Below are positions 36,023 to 44,708 of a stretch of 64,000 nucleotides of DNA, one piece after another. The stretch lies in NCBI GenBank assembly GCA_021732975.1, contig JAKFWC010000010.1, forward strand, positions 62,001 to 126,000, given 5' to 3'. The position numbers and the translations under genes are program-made. The stretch comes from Planctomycetaceae bacterium. GTDB taxonomy: Bacteria > Planctomycetota > Planctomycetia > Planctomycetales > Planctomycetaceae. How positions within the stretch are numbered: position 1 is the first letter of the stretch; the number at the start of each line of letters is the position of its first letter. A model generated the notes under the pieces. It had not been told where the DNA came from, made no database searches, and saw only the letters and a list, made by a program, of their open reading frames with translations.

Positions 36023-36130
36023 AATCGTGCCCGTCTCCGTGATCCGTATGAGCATTTGACACTCGGCGTGCCCGAATTACGCACCGAGTTGGAATCCATA
36101 CCCATCCTGCGCTTGCACTGGTTACCGGTT
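36023..36130 (+). pseudogene. Fragment of a sterol desaturase gene, C-terminal part
   Basis: In one frame it reads RARLRDPYEHLTLGVPELRT, then ELESIPI. The intact protein at 10009-10875 has RAQPRDPYEHLTLGLPDWRT, then EMETVPL. No histidine motifs are present, so only the tail of the gene survives here. Confidence 0.75.
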
Positions 36131-36330
36131 TCTTCCGGTGTCCGCCCTTCTGCGACGCCCTCTCCGGTAATTCTACGGTCCATCGGCACGAGCCTCGGTG
36201 ATCGCGGATTCACGCCCGGACTCTATGAATATTTCCACACACTGTGGCCGATCTCACAGAGTTCGTTTGGTCCGGCAGTATCGTCAGGGGAACAGAACCG
36301 TTACACCTCTGACCGGAAGGTTTCTCGTCC

Positions 36331-37794
36331 ATGAGTCGACTCACCCCATTCGATAGTTCCGTCAGATCCGTCTTCTGGCAACGAGCTTTGCGCGTCGCCT
36401 TGCTGTTCGTTCTGGTCCCCGTGATCCTTGCGGGAACCATTGTCATGGGATTGACTTGGCAGCGACCACTTCGCAGCCCCTTCGCAGCCCTATTCGACCT
36501 GGAGCGTCGTCTCGCCGATGACGGGCTGCGACGGATTGAGACAGATTGGCAACCCGAGTATGTGCCGATGATTCTGGAAGTTGGGCACTATGCAAGATAC
36601 CAGGGTCATGCCGAAAAACTAGAGTCCCTCTTGAAGAGTAAGACGGGGCAGTCAATCGGGATCAATCCGGAAGCGCTAAACAACGATTGGTACCGTTGGC
36701 TTTGGAAACAGCCACCTCTCGACAGTGGACGGCTGAATGAACTCCGCTCCGAATTCTATTCGTCCCATCCGTCGATCTCTGTGAATCAACTTGGCGAGTA
36801 TTTTGAGAATCGGCCGACGACCTTGATTCGTGCGGAGGAAATCCGCTGGGGAGGGGTCTTCCGAGATTTGATCCCACCGATTCGCCAACCCGTCATCATC
36901 CCGGCAGCCGATGCGGACTATCTGCATGACGGAGACGTTGTTTTCGGCATTGCCGTGAACGGAGAGGCACGAGCTTACCCGCGTCGAATTCTCGGCCATC
37001 ACGAAATGATCATTGACACCATCGGTGACATGACCGTCACGGGAGTCTATTGCCCGTTGTGTCAAGTGATGATCCCGTACAACAGCCGCACCGCAGAGGG
37101 CACGCAGCATGTCTTCGGGACCAGCGGTTTTCTCTATCGATCCAACAAACTGATGTATGATGCGGACACAAAATCGCTTTGGCAGACGATGACCGGCGAG
37201 CCGGTCGTCGGAACGCTGGCCGGCAAGGGACTCGTTCTCGATCAGATCCCAGTGGTGACCACGACCTGGGGCGAGTGGCGAATAAACCATCCCGACACGA
37301 TGACGGTTTCGTTAACGGGGTTGCCGATGATCAAGTCCACGGATCATGGCGACACCACCGACTATTCCGAAGGGGCTGCCTATCGCCCATATTTTCAAAC
37401 GGATGAAATTGCCTACCACGTCCCGCTGACCGACCCGCGGCTACGGAAAAAAGCCGAGGTCTTTGTCCCAGTGCTCAAACAACCATCTCGACCCTTCGCA
37501 ATTTCCGTCGCAGTCCTCTCTTCAAATCCGATTTACCAAACCACCGTGGGAACAGAGAAACTCGCGATTTTCACCACCGCCAGCGGGGCAAATCGTGCAT
37601 ATCGCGTTGGTGATCGGGCCTTTCGCTCGGGGGCCGACGATGCCCACGTTGTCGATCAGGATGGTGTGGAATGGGCGATTGAAGAAACGGAGCTGCGGGC
37701 TACCGAACGAGAACCGTTGCCGCGTGTGCCCGGTTTTCGCGCCTTCTGGTTCGCCTGGTTTGCCGCTCATCCCGACACGGAGTTAATTCAATGA
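36331..37794 (+). CDS. DUF3179 domain protein, membrane-anchored
   Basis: 487 residues. The ATG at 36331 has GGAAGG upstream. An N-terminal hydrophobic segment (ALLFVLVPVILAGTIVMGLT, about residues 22-41) is a signal anchor. The DUF3179 core includes GDVVFGIAVNGEARAYPRRI, LGHHEMIIDTIGDMTVTGVY, CPLCQVMIPYNSR and VFGTSGFLYRSNKLMYD, and it ends WFAWFAAHPDTELIQ. The CPLC motif is the family's conserved Cys pair. The biochemical role of DUF3179 is not established; the conserved His and Cys residues suggest an oxidoreductase or metal-binding function in the envelope. Confidence 0.85.
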   Translation: MSRLTPFDSSVRSVFWQRALRVALLFVLVPVILAGTIVMGLTWQRPLRSPFAALFDLERRLADDGLRRIETDWQPEYVPMILEVGHYARYQGHAEKLESLLKSKTGQSIGINPEALNNDWYRWLWKQPPLDSGRLNELRSEFYSSHPSISVNQLGEYFENRPTTLIRAEEIRWGGVFRDLIPPIRQPVIIPAADADYLHDGDVVFGIAVNGEARAYPRRILGHHEMIIDTIGDMTVTGVYCPLCQVMIPYNSRTAEGTQHVFGTSGFLYRSNKLMYDADTKSLWQTMTGEPVVGTLAGKGLVLDQIPVVTTTWGEWRINHPDTMTVSLTGLPMIKSTDHGDTTDYSEGAAYRPYFQTDEIAYHVPLTDPRLRKKAEVFVPVLKQPSRPFAISVAVLSSNPIYQTTVGTEKLAIFTTASGANRAYRVGDRAFRSGADDAHVVDQDGVEWAIEETELRATEREPLPRVPGFRAFWFAWFAAHPDTELIQ

Positions 37795-37856
37795 TGTGCA
37801 ACTCGATTGGCCGGACGTTGGATTGAGGAGCGAATTCAAGCGCAGGTGCCTGATTG

Positions 37857-37987
37857 GACCAACTGGATGACCAAGTACAAGCGGTGCGGGTGTCGGACCA
37901 CGTCTGCTGGACCGGTATCGCTGGACTCATTGCACACGGCTTACTCTCGATTCCGGTGAGTGACGACACCGCGGCCAACGCTCATGA
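37857..37987 (+). pseudogene. Fragment of a DUF692 (BufB/MNIO) gene
   Basis: The frame reads QLDDQVQAVRVSDHVCWTGI, AGLIAHGLLSIPVSDD, and lines up with [36 protein letters not shown] of the intact enzyme at 46260-47177. It keeps the SDH-CWTG block, which includes family-conserved residues, but not the rest of the barrel, and is out of context next to the DUF3179 stop. Confidence 0.8.
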
Positions 37988-37998
37988 CCACGTCCCAA

Positions 37999-39243
37999 TC
38001 AAGTCGTCTGTTCTCCGAGGCGTATTGACGAGTTCGCAAGGACGACATTATCCGTCGGTTTTTGATCGGGCGAATTGAGAAAGTGCCTTTCGACGAGGTT
38101 GAAGAAGGCCACTCCGGTCGCGAGCGACAGGACGAAACTGACCGGCAGGGTGACCAGGAGCGTTTCCCAGTTCCCACGCAATCCCCATTGATAGAAGGCA
38201 TGCCCGATTCCTGTCGTTACCAACGGATGAATCAGGTACAAGCTGTAGCAAATCTTTCCGCAGTACGAAAACGGCCGCAGCATCCGCCAGGTACTCAACT
38301 GGGCGTCGCTTTGGTGGAGCGCGGAGAGCAGGAACGCAAAGAGCATCGCCATGATCCACGAGAATCTCAGGTTGGAATCTGGAAACAGCAGATGTCGTGA
38401 ATCGAGTGCGGGCAAGAACATCGCGACACATATCAACAATGAAATGATCGAACGCCCAACCCGCCCCGCGGAGTGGATCCGGTAAAAGGCGGCGATTCCG
38501 GCCGCAAAATAGAACCAGTATCCTCCGATGATCGTACCGTCCAGATGGATGCCGTTCCGTTGCGCCCAGCCGCCGAGGAACGGAACGCTCAAGGTGACAA
38601 ACAGCGCCGCCAGGAAAAGTCGTCTCGGTGCCAGGAAGAGAATCACCCCCGCGACGGCATAGAACTGTTCTTCGTAACAAAGTGTCCAGGCGTGTCCGAT
38701 GAGAAATCGGTCTCGTCCGCCTGTCAGATGAGAGCGCCACGACTCGGTCAGTGTCAGGTTTCCCAGCCATTCCGTCAGATTCAGGCTCGTGGGTGAATTG
38801 ATCTTGAAGACAGCGCGCGTCAACAGCCCTGGCCACACGAATCGCTCCACCAGCCAGATCACGACCGACGAAACGATCAATGCCAGCCAGTAGGGTGGAT
38901 AGATGCGATGAAACCGCCGCCAGAAGAAAACGCCCACGCCCTCACCATTCCGGCGTCGCGCGTCGAGCGTTGCCATGATGCAATAGCCGCTAATCACAAA
39001 GAAAATGGGGACACCGACGTTGAGGTGTTTCGTGGCTGCCACCAGCCAGGATCCGAGCTGATTCCATCCCTTCGCCCCCAAGTCGGCTCTTGCGTCCACG
39101 TGCATTGTCGAATGGTAGATCACGAGCAAAATACAGGCGAAGCCCCGCCACGCATCCAGGGTCCGGTAACGCGGTGCTGGCTCCCGCACACCCGCGACCG
39201 GGTGATCCGACAGAGAGCCGGGGGCTTCGGGGCGATCTGACAT
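37999..39243 (-). CDS. Acyltransferase 3 family membrane protein (OafA/YrhL-like)
   Basis: 414 residues. It opens with YRTLDAWRGFACILLVIYHS, the conserved Arg/His-containing first helix of the acyltransferase 3 family, then VGVPIFFVISGYCIMA and FFWRRFHRIYPPYWLALIVS (the RxxRIYPxY motif). About ten hydrophobic helices follow. The family transfers acetyl or other acyl groups to sugars or lipids at the inner membrane. The start ATG at 39243 gives a hydrophilic 28-residue lead. No sugar operon surrounds it, so the substrate is unknown. Confidence 0.9.
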   Translation of the reverse strand: MSDRPEAPGSLSDHPVAGVREPAPRYRTLDAWRGFACILLVIYHSTMHVDARADLGAKGWNQLGSWLVAATKHLNVGVPIFFVISGYCIMATLDARRRNGEGVGVFFWRRFHRIYPPYWLALIVSSVVIWLVERFVWPGLLTRAVFKINSPTSLNLTEWLGNLTLTESWRSHLTGGRDRFLIGHAWTLCYEEQFYAVAGVILFLAPRRLFLAALFVTLSVPFLGGWAQRNGIHLDGTIIGGYWFYFAAGIAAFYRIHSAGRVGRSIISLLICVAMFLPALDSRHLLFPDSNLRFSWIMAMLFAFLLSALHQSDAQLSTWRMLRPFSYCGKICYSLYLIHPLVTTGIGHAFYQWGLRGNWETLLVTLPVSFVLSLATGVAFFNLVERHFLNSPDQKPTDNVVLANSSIRLGEQTT

Positions 39244-39423
39244 GGCCGATCCTTTCGCGGTGACGCTGTTGTGCGAGACTCAACCACCCTGATTCTGATT
39301 GACGTCCCGTGGGACCGAGTCATGTGGCTTGTTCCGAAAGTATCAGTGCAGGTCTCGATGCCATCCACGCTGCTGCGGGGACGAATTTCCTCGAATTACC
39401 CTTCAAGTCCGTGTGGATGCCGA

Positions 39424-39690
39424 TCAGCGTTGAGTGACCGGATCCGGGGGAATTGGTGGAAGCCGGCTTCCCAAACCACTCCCGGTCATGAGCGGTTTGT
39501 CGGCTCCCGGAATTCCGACCAGACGACCGAAGACCCACCCAATGGATTGTGGCTGCTCGTGCGGGAGTGAGCGGGGATTCGCTACCCGTGTTTCTTGTGT
39601 CACGCTCGTGGATGGTCGCAAGACCCAAGTCCCACACGGGACCGTAAGTAGAGCTACCGCACCTCCGACCAAACGCCAGTTCCCTTTCAT
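39424..39690 (-). CDS. Small secreted protein, unknown function
   Basis: 88 residues from the ATG at 39690, with AGGAG seven bases upstream on the minus strand. A hydrophobic N-terminal segment (WRLVGGAVALLTVPCGTWVL) is probably a signal or anchor. The rest is polar and contains TGSGLGSRLPPIPPDP near the C-terminus, echoing the GSG-(T/S)-R motif of neighbours. No homologous family is recognised. The good ribosome site is the main support for its being a real gene. Confidence 0.5.
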   Translation of the reverse strand: MKGNWRLVGGAVALLTVPCGTWVLRPSTSVTQETRVANPRSLPHEQPQSIGWVFGRLVGIPGADKPLMTGSGLGSRLPPIPPDPVTQR

Positions 39691-39907
39691 TTACAATCTC
39701 CTGAGTTCTTGTTCGGTTCATTCAAACCGCAGGAACGTAACTGCCAGGTAGAGAAACGCTGTTGAGCATTGGCAAACGGTCGATGCAGGAAGCGGAATAC
39801 AATCCACGCCGTCTGCGTGATCGTTGGACGGATCGATGCTCATCAACGGTCAGACCCAACGCAATCACTCGCAACACGGCACCGTTGTCCGGCTGTTGAG
39901 GGGTTCA

Positions 39908-40132
39908 TTAACGCGTTCCAGAGCCAAACAGGCCTGACCCAGGTGGTGGATACGCCAGCTGTTGATTGGGCTGTGCGCCGTAAGTTCCGTTCGGTGCGCC
40001 GCCATAACCTGGAGCAGGGCAACCGCAGTGGCCGTTTGCTCCCCCGTACAGCCCGTGGTGCGCACACCCCGCGACAATGCTGGCGACCAGTAACAGCAAG
40101 GCTAAGACCGAAGAACGGCAAATCTGGTGCAC
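39908..40132 (-). CDS. Small lipoprotein ending in GSGTR
   Basis: 74 residues from a GTG at 40132 with AGGGAAGAGG upstream. A lipobox VASIVAGCAHH (Cys near residue 24) follows a hydrophobic segment. The mature part is Gly/Pro-rich with a CGC motif and ends PGSGLFGSGTR. Two other small lipoproteins in the window (50688-50921 and 61246-61440) share the lipobox layout and the Gly-Ser-Gly-(Thr/Ser)-Arg ending. Function unknown. Confidence 0.6.
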   Translation of the reverse strand: MHQICRSSVLALLLLVASIVAGCAHHGLYGGANGHCGCPAPGYGGAPNGTYGAQPNQQLAYPPPGSGLFGSGTR

Positions 40133-40667
40133 GTGAAACCTCTTCCCTGAGTGGACGTTGATTCTGTCGCCATGAATCCGTTCATGACGGCGATGATCGA
40201 AGCGGGGCCGTCCAGCGCGATGCGAAATCTGGCCGATGGGCCCAAAACCGCATCGGATTGCTGGGATAAGTCTACTCGAGATGTTGTAGTTGTGTCTGTA
40301 ATCTTCCTCACAATCCTGGCATCGTCTGAATTGGTTCGCGTTCTGAGCATTAGCGAGTCGGAGCGGAGCGGCAGCGATGTGATGTATCGTCAATTGTTGT
40401 GTTCAGAGAATCTTGGATTAGGCGGCAAGTTGTCGAATACAGTCGATGAAGACACGTCCTTGATTTAGGATTGTGTTCAATTGATGTCCATTGAGTCTCC
40501 TTGAAGTGGACCCGGTTTTTTAGACCACGGGGCGGGGTTTCTTAGATGGTTTCAGCGGGGTCGGCGACGAGTGGATTGGAAGGCGTGCCAGGGGGTCTGG
40601 TTCGCCAGACTCTGGTGGGGGCGTTCGTGGCAATACAACCACACCACGCAATGCTCACGGTACTGAG

Positions 40668-41150
40668 TTGGAGGTGTGTTATCGCTGGCATCCGTGGTTT
40701 GGGCAACGGGTGACGTTGGTTCGGACGCTGCAGAAGCAGGCTGTTGACGCGGTGCAGGTTGAGCGGGACCAGGAGGGCCACGTCTGTTCGGTAGAACTGC
40801 CGCATTGGATGCTCGACCGTGCGGCGTGCGCGGGGATGGAGTTGCAGAGTGAGCCGCGGGTCGGCTGTGCTCATCTGCGTTGCCTGCGGGAATTATTGGC
40901 GTGTGTGACAGCGTCTGACACGATAATGGATCGGCATCCCGGTTCCCCAAACCCAGGAGATGCCGATGAAGACGCGATTCCGTCCCCTGCTGACGCAAAG
41001 CGATCTGTTCCAGCCTCCGCCCACTCGGCCGTTGTGGAGAAACCTGCCGCCGGAGATGCAAGGCCGCCTCAAGGAGCTGCTGATTCAACTGCTTCAGAAA
41101 CGCCCCAACGATCAGGCCGCCGTGCGGCGCGGAAAGGAGGCCGGTCATGA
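40668..41150 (+). CDS. DUF5372-like accessory protein of the recombinase element
   Basis: Starts at a TTG (40668) or GTG (40674). The beginning CYRWHPWFGQRVTLVRTLQK and the following LPHWMLDRAACAGMEL resemble the small DUF5372-type proteins that accompany this class of recombinase. The conserved part ends near LRCLRELLACV; the rest of the frame overlaps the next ORF and looks like a read-through of the other frame, so the true C-terminus is uncertain. Confidence 0.5.
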   Translation: MEVCYRWHPWFGQRVTLVRTLQKQAVDAVQVERDQEGHVCSVELPHWMLDRAACAGMELQSEPRVGCAHLRCLRELLACVTASDTIMDRHPGSPNPGDADEDAIPSPADAKRSVPASAHSAVVEKPAAGDARPPQGAADSTASETPQRSGRRAARKGGRS

Positions 41151-41154
41151 ATGA
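40966..41154 (+). CDS. Small accessory protein upstream of the recombinase
   Basis: 62 residues from the ATG at 40966, with AGGAG seven bases upstream. It reads MKTRFRPLLTQSDLFQPPPT and LPPEMQGRLKELLIQLLQ, and ends in a basic tail. The stop overlaps the recombinase start (ATGA), so the two are coupled. Small ORFs of this kind precede this recombinase type; function unknown. Confidence 0.65.
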   Translation: MKTRFRPLLTQSDLFQPPPTRPLWRNLPPEMQGRLKELLIQLLQKRPNDQAAVRRGKEAGHE

Positions 41155-43222
41155 CAAGGTCAAGCCCCAGCATCTGGAGCGGAAGGCGGTCGTCTACGTT
41201 CGACAGTCCTCGGCGTATCAGGTGGCACACAACGAAGAGAGCCGACGACTGCAATACGCCATGCGGACACGGCTGGAAGAGTTGGGATGGCGGGAGATCG
41301 AAATCATCGACGATGATCTCGGCTGCTCAGCCCGTGGAGTCATCGTGCGGACCGGCTTCGATCGCATGGTGGCCGACGTGTGCCTGGGCAAGGTCGGCGC
41401 GGTCGCCACGCGGGAACTGTCCCGGTTCGCACGGAACAACCGCGAATGGCAGCAGCTGATGGAAGTCTGCCGGATGGTGGACACGCTGTTGATTGATGTC
41501 GACGTGGTCTATTCGCCCCGGCTGAGCAACGATCGGCTGCTGTTGGGGCTGAAGGGAAGTTTCAACGAATACGAACTCGATCTGCTCCGACAGCGCTCGC
41601 TGGAAGCGCGGTATGAAAAGGCGCGTCGTGGCGAACTGGTGGTTTCCGCCCCGGTCGGCTTCCTGAAGACCGAGGACCAGCGAATCGAATTGCATCCGGA
41701 TCAACGGATTCAGGAACGGATTCGACTGGTGTTCCACAAGTTCCTGGAACTCGGTAGCGTGCGGCAGACGCTGATGTGGTTCCTGCAAGAGGATCTGCAG
41801 TTGCCAGCCAATGCTCAGGATGGGACGGTGACGTGGAAACGTCCGCGTTACTCGACGGTGAAGCACCTGCTCACCAACCCAATTTACGGTGGCGCGTATG
41901 CCTTCGGTCGGACCGAACATGGCACGCGTCTGGAAGGAGGCCAGCCGCGGAAGCGGATTCGCCGCCGCCCGCGGGAGGAATGGATCTCGTTGATCCCGCG
42001 CCATCACGAAGGGTACATTTCGTGGGAGCAGTTCGAGCAGATTCAGGTCGCGATCTCCGTGAACAACAACCGTGCCGATCGACCCGGCGCGGCCAAACGC
42101 GGCCCCGCCCTGTTGGCCGGTCTGCTGCGCTGTGGCCGTTGCGGTCGCAAGGTGACGGTGACCTATACTGGGGGCGGGCCGCGTTATCTGCGGTACTGTT
42201 GCGTCCGTGGTTACCTGGACGTCGGCGAACCGAAGTGCATCAGCCTCGGAGGAGTTCCCGTGGACCAGGCGTTGAGTCGTGAAGTGCTTCGGGTCGTGCA
42301 GCCGACGGCGGTCGCCGCAGCGATCGAAGCCCACCAGCACGTCGATCAGCAGCGGGAGGCTGCCGTTCAGGCTCTGGAACACGATCTTCAGGCGGCCCAG
42401 TATGCCGCGCGCCGCGCCCAGAAGCAGTTCGATGCCGCGGACCCCGAGAATCGGCTTGTTGCGGATGAACTCGAACGCCGCTGGAATGACGCTCTGCAGC
42501 GCGTGCGTGACGTGGAAGCTCGGCTCGACGAACAGCGCCAGGCGCAGAGCCAGACCGCAGCGGCCACTCTCGACGAGTTCGCCAATTTGGCGGAGGAACT
42601 CACGCGCGTCTGGAATGATCCCCAGTCCGATGCGCGGCTGAAAAAACGCATCGTGCGCACCCTGATCAAGGAAGTGATTGTCGATCGTGACGACGAACGG
42701 CATGAGGTCAAACTGGTGATCCACTGGCAGGGTGGCGTCCACACGGAACTGCGTGTGCCATGCCGTCGCCGCGGCAAAGCGAACTGCACATCACCGGACA
42801 TCATCGAGGCCGTGCGTGGCTTGGCCCGAATCGGCACGGACCGGGAGATCGCGGGTTATCTCAATCGCAACGACCTCCGCACCGGCCGCGGCAACCGCTT
42901 CACGCAAGAGCGCGTGACATCGCTGCGCACCCGGCATGGCATCGCCTGCTATGATCCCGAACAGCGTCAGCAGTCCGGCTGGCTAACCCTCACCGAAGCC
43001 GCCGCGTTTCTCGGAGTCAGCACGCGCACGCTGCGTATCGCGGCCGAACAGCAGAAGATCCCCGGACAACATCCGCTGGCCAACGGTCCCTGGATCTTCA
43101 TCCGCGCGGACCTTCAAACCGATGAGGCACGAAAGTTCGTCGAATACGCCCATCGTCCCAATCGACGCACCCCCGCGGTACCCAATCCGCAGCAGAAACA
43201 TCTCGGCTTTTCAGGCACATAG
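41147..43222 (+). CDS. Large serine recombinase
   Basis: 691 residues. The N-terminal resolvase domain opens with AVVYVRQSSAYQVAHNEESR, where the Ser of RQSS is the catalytic nucleophile, and continues with GRIVTRELSR-type ATRELSRFARNNREWQ. A recombinase domain follows (PVGFLKTEDQRIELHPD, LLTNPIYGGAYAFGRTEHG), then a zinc ribbon (LLRCGRCGRKVTV, then YCCVRGYLDVGEPKC) and a coiled coil (about residues 390-470). The C-terminus has a short helix-turn-helix of MerR/excisionase type (WLTLTEAAAFLGVSTRTLRI). It is complete, so the element may still move. Confidence 0.92.
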   Translation: MNDKVKPQHLERKAVVYVRQSSAYQVAHNEESRRLQYAMRTRLEELGWREIEIIDDDLGCSARGVIVRTGFDRMVADVCLGKVGAVATRELSRFARNNREWQQLMEVCRMVDTLLIDVDVVYSPRLSNDRLLLGLKGSFNEYELDLLRQRSLEARYEKARRGELVVSAPVGFLKTEDQRIELHPDQRIQERIRLVFHKFLELGSVRQTLMWFLQEDLQLPANAQDGTVTWKRPRYSTVKHLLTNPIYGGAYAFGRTEHGTRLEGGQPRKRIRRRPREEWISLIPRHHEGYISWEQFEQIQVAISVNNNRADRPGAAKRGPALLAGLLRCGRCGRKVTVTYTGGGPRYLRYCCVRGYLDVGEPKCISLGGVPVDQALSREVLRVVQPTAVAAAIEAHQHVDQQREAAVQALEHDLQAAQYAARRAQKQFDAADPENRLVADELERRWNDALQRVRDVEARLDEQRQAQSQTAAATLDEFANLAEELTRVWNDPQSDARLKKRIVRTLIKEVIVDRDDERHEVKLVIHWQGGVHTELRVPCRRRGKANCTSPDIIEAVRGLARIGTDREIAGYLNRNDLRTGRGNRFTQERVTSLRTRHGIACYDPEQRQQSGWLTLTEAAAFLGVSTRTLRIAAEQQKIPGQHPLANGPWIFIRADLQTDEARKFVEYAHRPNRRTPAVPNPQQKHLGFSGT

Positions 43223-44000
43223 CACAAAGGGGCAGTATGAAGCGACGTTGTAGTACGTCAGGTACGCCTGCAACCCTTGATGACAATCGGCTCCCGTCGC
43301 ATAGTCCTTGAGGTAGATATCTTCATACTTCACCGTTCGCCATAACCGCTCGATCATCACGTTGTCGATGGCCCGGCCTTTCCCATCCATGCTGATCGCA
43401 ATCGATTCCGCCGCCAATCGGCCTGTGAACTCCTGGCTCGTGAACTGCGACCCCTGATCCGTGTTGAAAATCTCCGGCCGACCGTATCGCAGCGCTTCCT
43501 CCAACGCCGCCAGACAGAACTCCACATCCATGCTGTTCGACAACCGCCACGACAGCACGCACCGGCTGAACCAGTCCATCACCGCGGTCAGATACAGGTA
43601 GCCTTGCTGCAAGGGCACGTAGGTGATGTCGCAGGCCCACACCTGATTCGGCCGCGTGATCTCCACGCCCCGCAACAGGTACGGATAGACCTTGTGGCCC
43701 GCGGCCCGAACCGTCGTGCGGGGCCTCGGCGCAATCCCCTGCAGCCCCATGTTTCGCAGTAATCGCTGCATTTTCTTCCGGTTGACCACGTGCCCTTGAC
43801 TCGCCAGCCACAGCACCAGTCGACGGCTCCCCAGGAACGGATGACGCAGATACTCCTCATCGATCAACCGCATCAGTTGCAGGGTCTCCACGCTCTCCGG
43901 CACCGGCTCGTAATACAGGTTCGCCCGATGCAGACCCAACAGTTCGCACTGACGACGCACGCTCAGGCCGCGATGACCAGGCTCGATCCACGCACAACGC

Positions 44001-44294
44001 TCAGCCACCGTCCGCGGCCACTTTTTTTTTGACCCAGTCCAACTCGATCTTGAGCCGACCAATCTGCTCGTACAGCTCCGCCGAACTCGGCTCATCCGTC
44101 GTCGCCTTCTTCGCCGCTCCCGATTCAAACACCGTCGCCGCACCGTCCATGAGTTGTTTCTTCCACAACGTGATCTGGGTCGGATGCACCTTGTGCAATG
44201 CCGCCAACTCACTCACCGTCTTGAGTCCCCGAATCGCATCCAAGGCGACCTTCGCCTTGAACGACCCATCAAACAACCGCCGCTTCCGAGGCAT
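44001..44294 (-). CDS. IS3 transposase orfA
   Basis: 97 residues from the ATG at 44294. MPRKRRLFDGSFKAKVALDA and LHKVHPTQITLWKKQLMDGA give the HTH_Tnp_1 domain, and IGRLKIELDWVKKKV the leucine-zipper end. The A9 run in the codons for VKKK is the likely -1 frameshift site that yields the OrfAB transposase. Confidence 0.9.
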   Translation of the reverse strand: MPRKRRLFDGSFKAKVALDAIRGLKTVSELAALHKVHPTQITLWKKQLMDGAATVFESGAAKKATTDEPSSAELYEQIGRLKIELDWVKKKVAADGG

Positions 44295-44708
44295 CGTCTT
44301 TCCCTTCCAAAGAATCCTTCCACGATGCCCCCGTTCTCGACATTCCAACAACGCTTTTCCATCTATCCCCGTGGTCTAAAAAACGGGGTCCACTTCACCT
44401 CCACTTGGACTGATCGGGAGTCGGCATCAACAGGGAATGGATGATCTTGATGAGGTCGATCTCGAACGGAGTCATTTGTACGGCCGGGTTGGTCCTCTTG
44501 GTGAGCGACACTCGCGTCAAGCGTTCCTTACGGACATGTCGCTGGACGCTTAGGCGGCGCTGTCATCGGACACTTCGCAAACGGCGTTCGTCAGGAAAGT
44601 GCCGCCGTACGTGCGTCCCACCACCGGTAAACGCGATCGGTTCTGACGGGGGCGGCACTGTCCCATATTCAAGGCGGACGGTCCGCAAGGGTGATCTGTT
44701 GGGCTTTG

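Larger units (their letters stand above)
35645..36330. other. Gap holding two gene fragments, otherwise nothing seen
   Basis: 686 bp between the CusA-like gene and the DUF3179 gene. It contains C-terminal fragments of a DUF3179 and a sterol desaturase gene (listed separately). The remainder shows no family resemblance. Confidence 0.5.
40631..43245 (+). mobile_element. Serine-recombinase mobile element inserted in the IS3 transposase
   Basis: About 2.6 kb lies between the two halves of orfB; the exact ends are uncertain by a few bases. It encodes a DUF5372-like ORF, a 62-residue ORF and a large serine recombinase on the plus strand, with ATGA coupling before the recombinase. No inverted repeats are evident at its ends, as expected for serine-recombinase elements, which join at a dinucleotide core. 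The rebuilt host site reads through TAC TAC AAC GTC CAC GAA CGC. Confidence 0.8.
40552..44030 (-). pseudogene. IS3 transposase orfB (DDE), split by an inserted element
   Basis: Entered from orfA by a -1 frameshift on a run of nine A (44022-44030). The 5' part (down to about 43246) reads WPRTVAERCAWIEPGHRGLS, a helical region, then the rve integrase core with catalytic Asp in ACDITYVPL, Asp in IFNTDQGSQFTS and Glu in MIERLWRTVKYEDIYL, stopping at LQAYLTYYN. The missing end, HERPHQSLANQTPWHAF to the stop at 40552, lies at 40552-40630. The intervening 2.6 kb is the recombinase element. Together the parts make a complete IS3-type OrfB. Confidence 0.9.
40502..44397 (-). mobile_element. IS3-family insertion sequence, interrupted by a serine-recombinase element
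   Basis: The terminal inverted repeats are 31 bp with one shift-type difference: TGAAGTGGACCC at 40502 and, on the other strand, at 44397, each running through TTTTTTAGACCACGGGG. A CCT duplication flanks both ends (40499-40501 and 44398-44400), which fits the 3-bp duplications of this family. It carries orfA and orfB in overlapping frames on the minus strand. Without the inserted element the IS would be about 1.28 kb, normal for IS3. Because orfB is split, the element should be inactive on its own. Confidence 0.92.
40418..44475 (-). pseudogene. Short ORF interrupted by the IS3-family element
   Basis: The minus-strand ATG at 44473-44475 gives MTPFEIDLIKIIHSLLMPTP, then DQSKW up to the IS edge. 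Removing the IS and one copy of its CCT target duplication continues the frame through RRLNGHQLNTILNQGRVFID and ends CIRQLAA-stop at 40418-40420. The two parts (78 and 81 bases) total 53 codons with the frame intact, which supports a single 52-residue protein before insertion. No family recognised. Confidence 0.55.

Noticed and set aside
40552-41163. A 203-codon minus-strand ORF as a single gene
   Set aside because: Only its last ~30 codons are real coding sequence (the IS3 orfB tail); the rest is antisense to the recombinase element.
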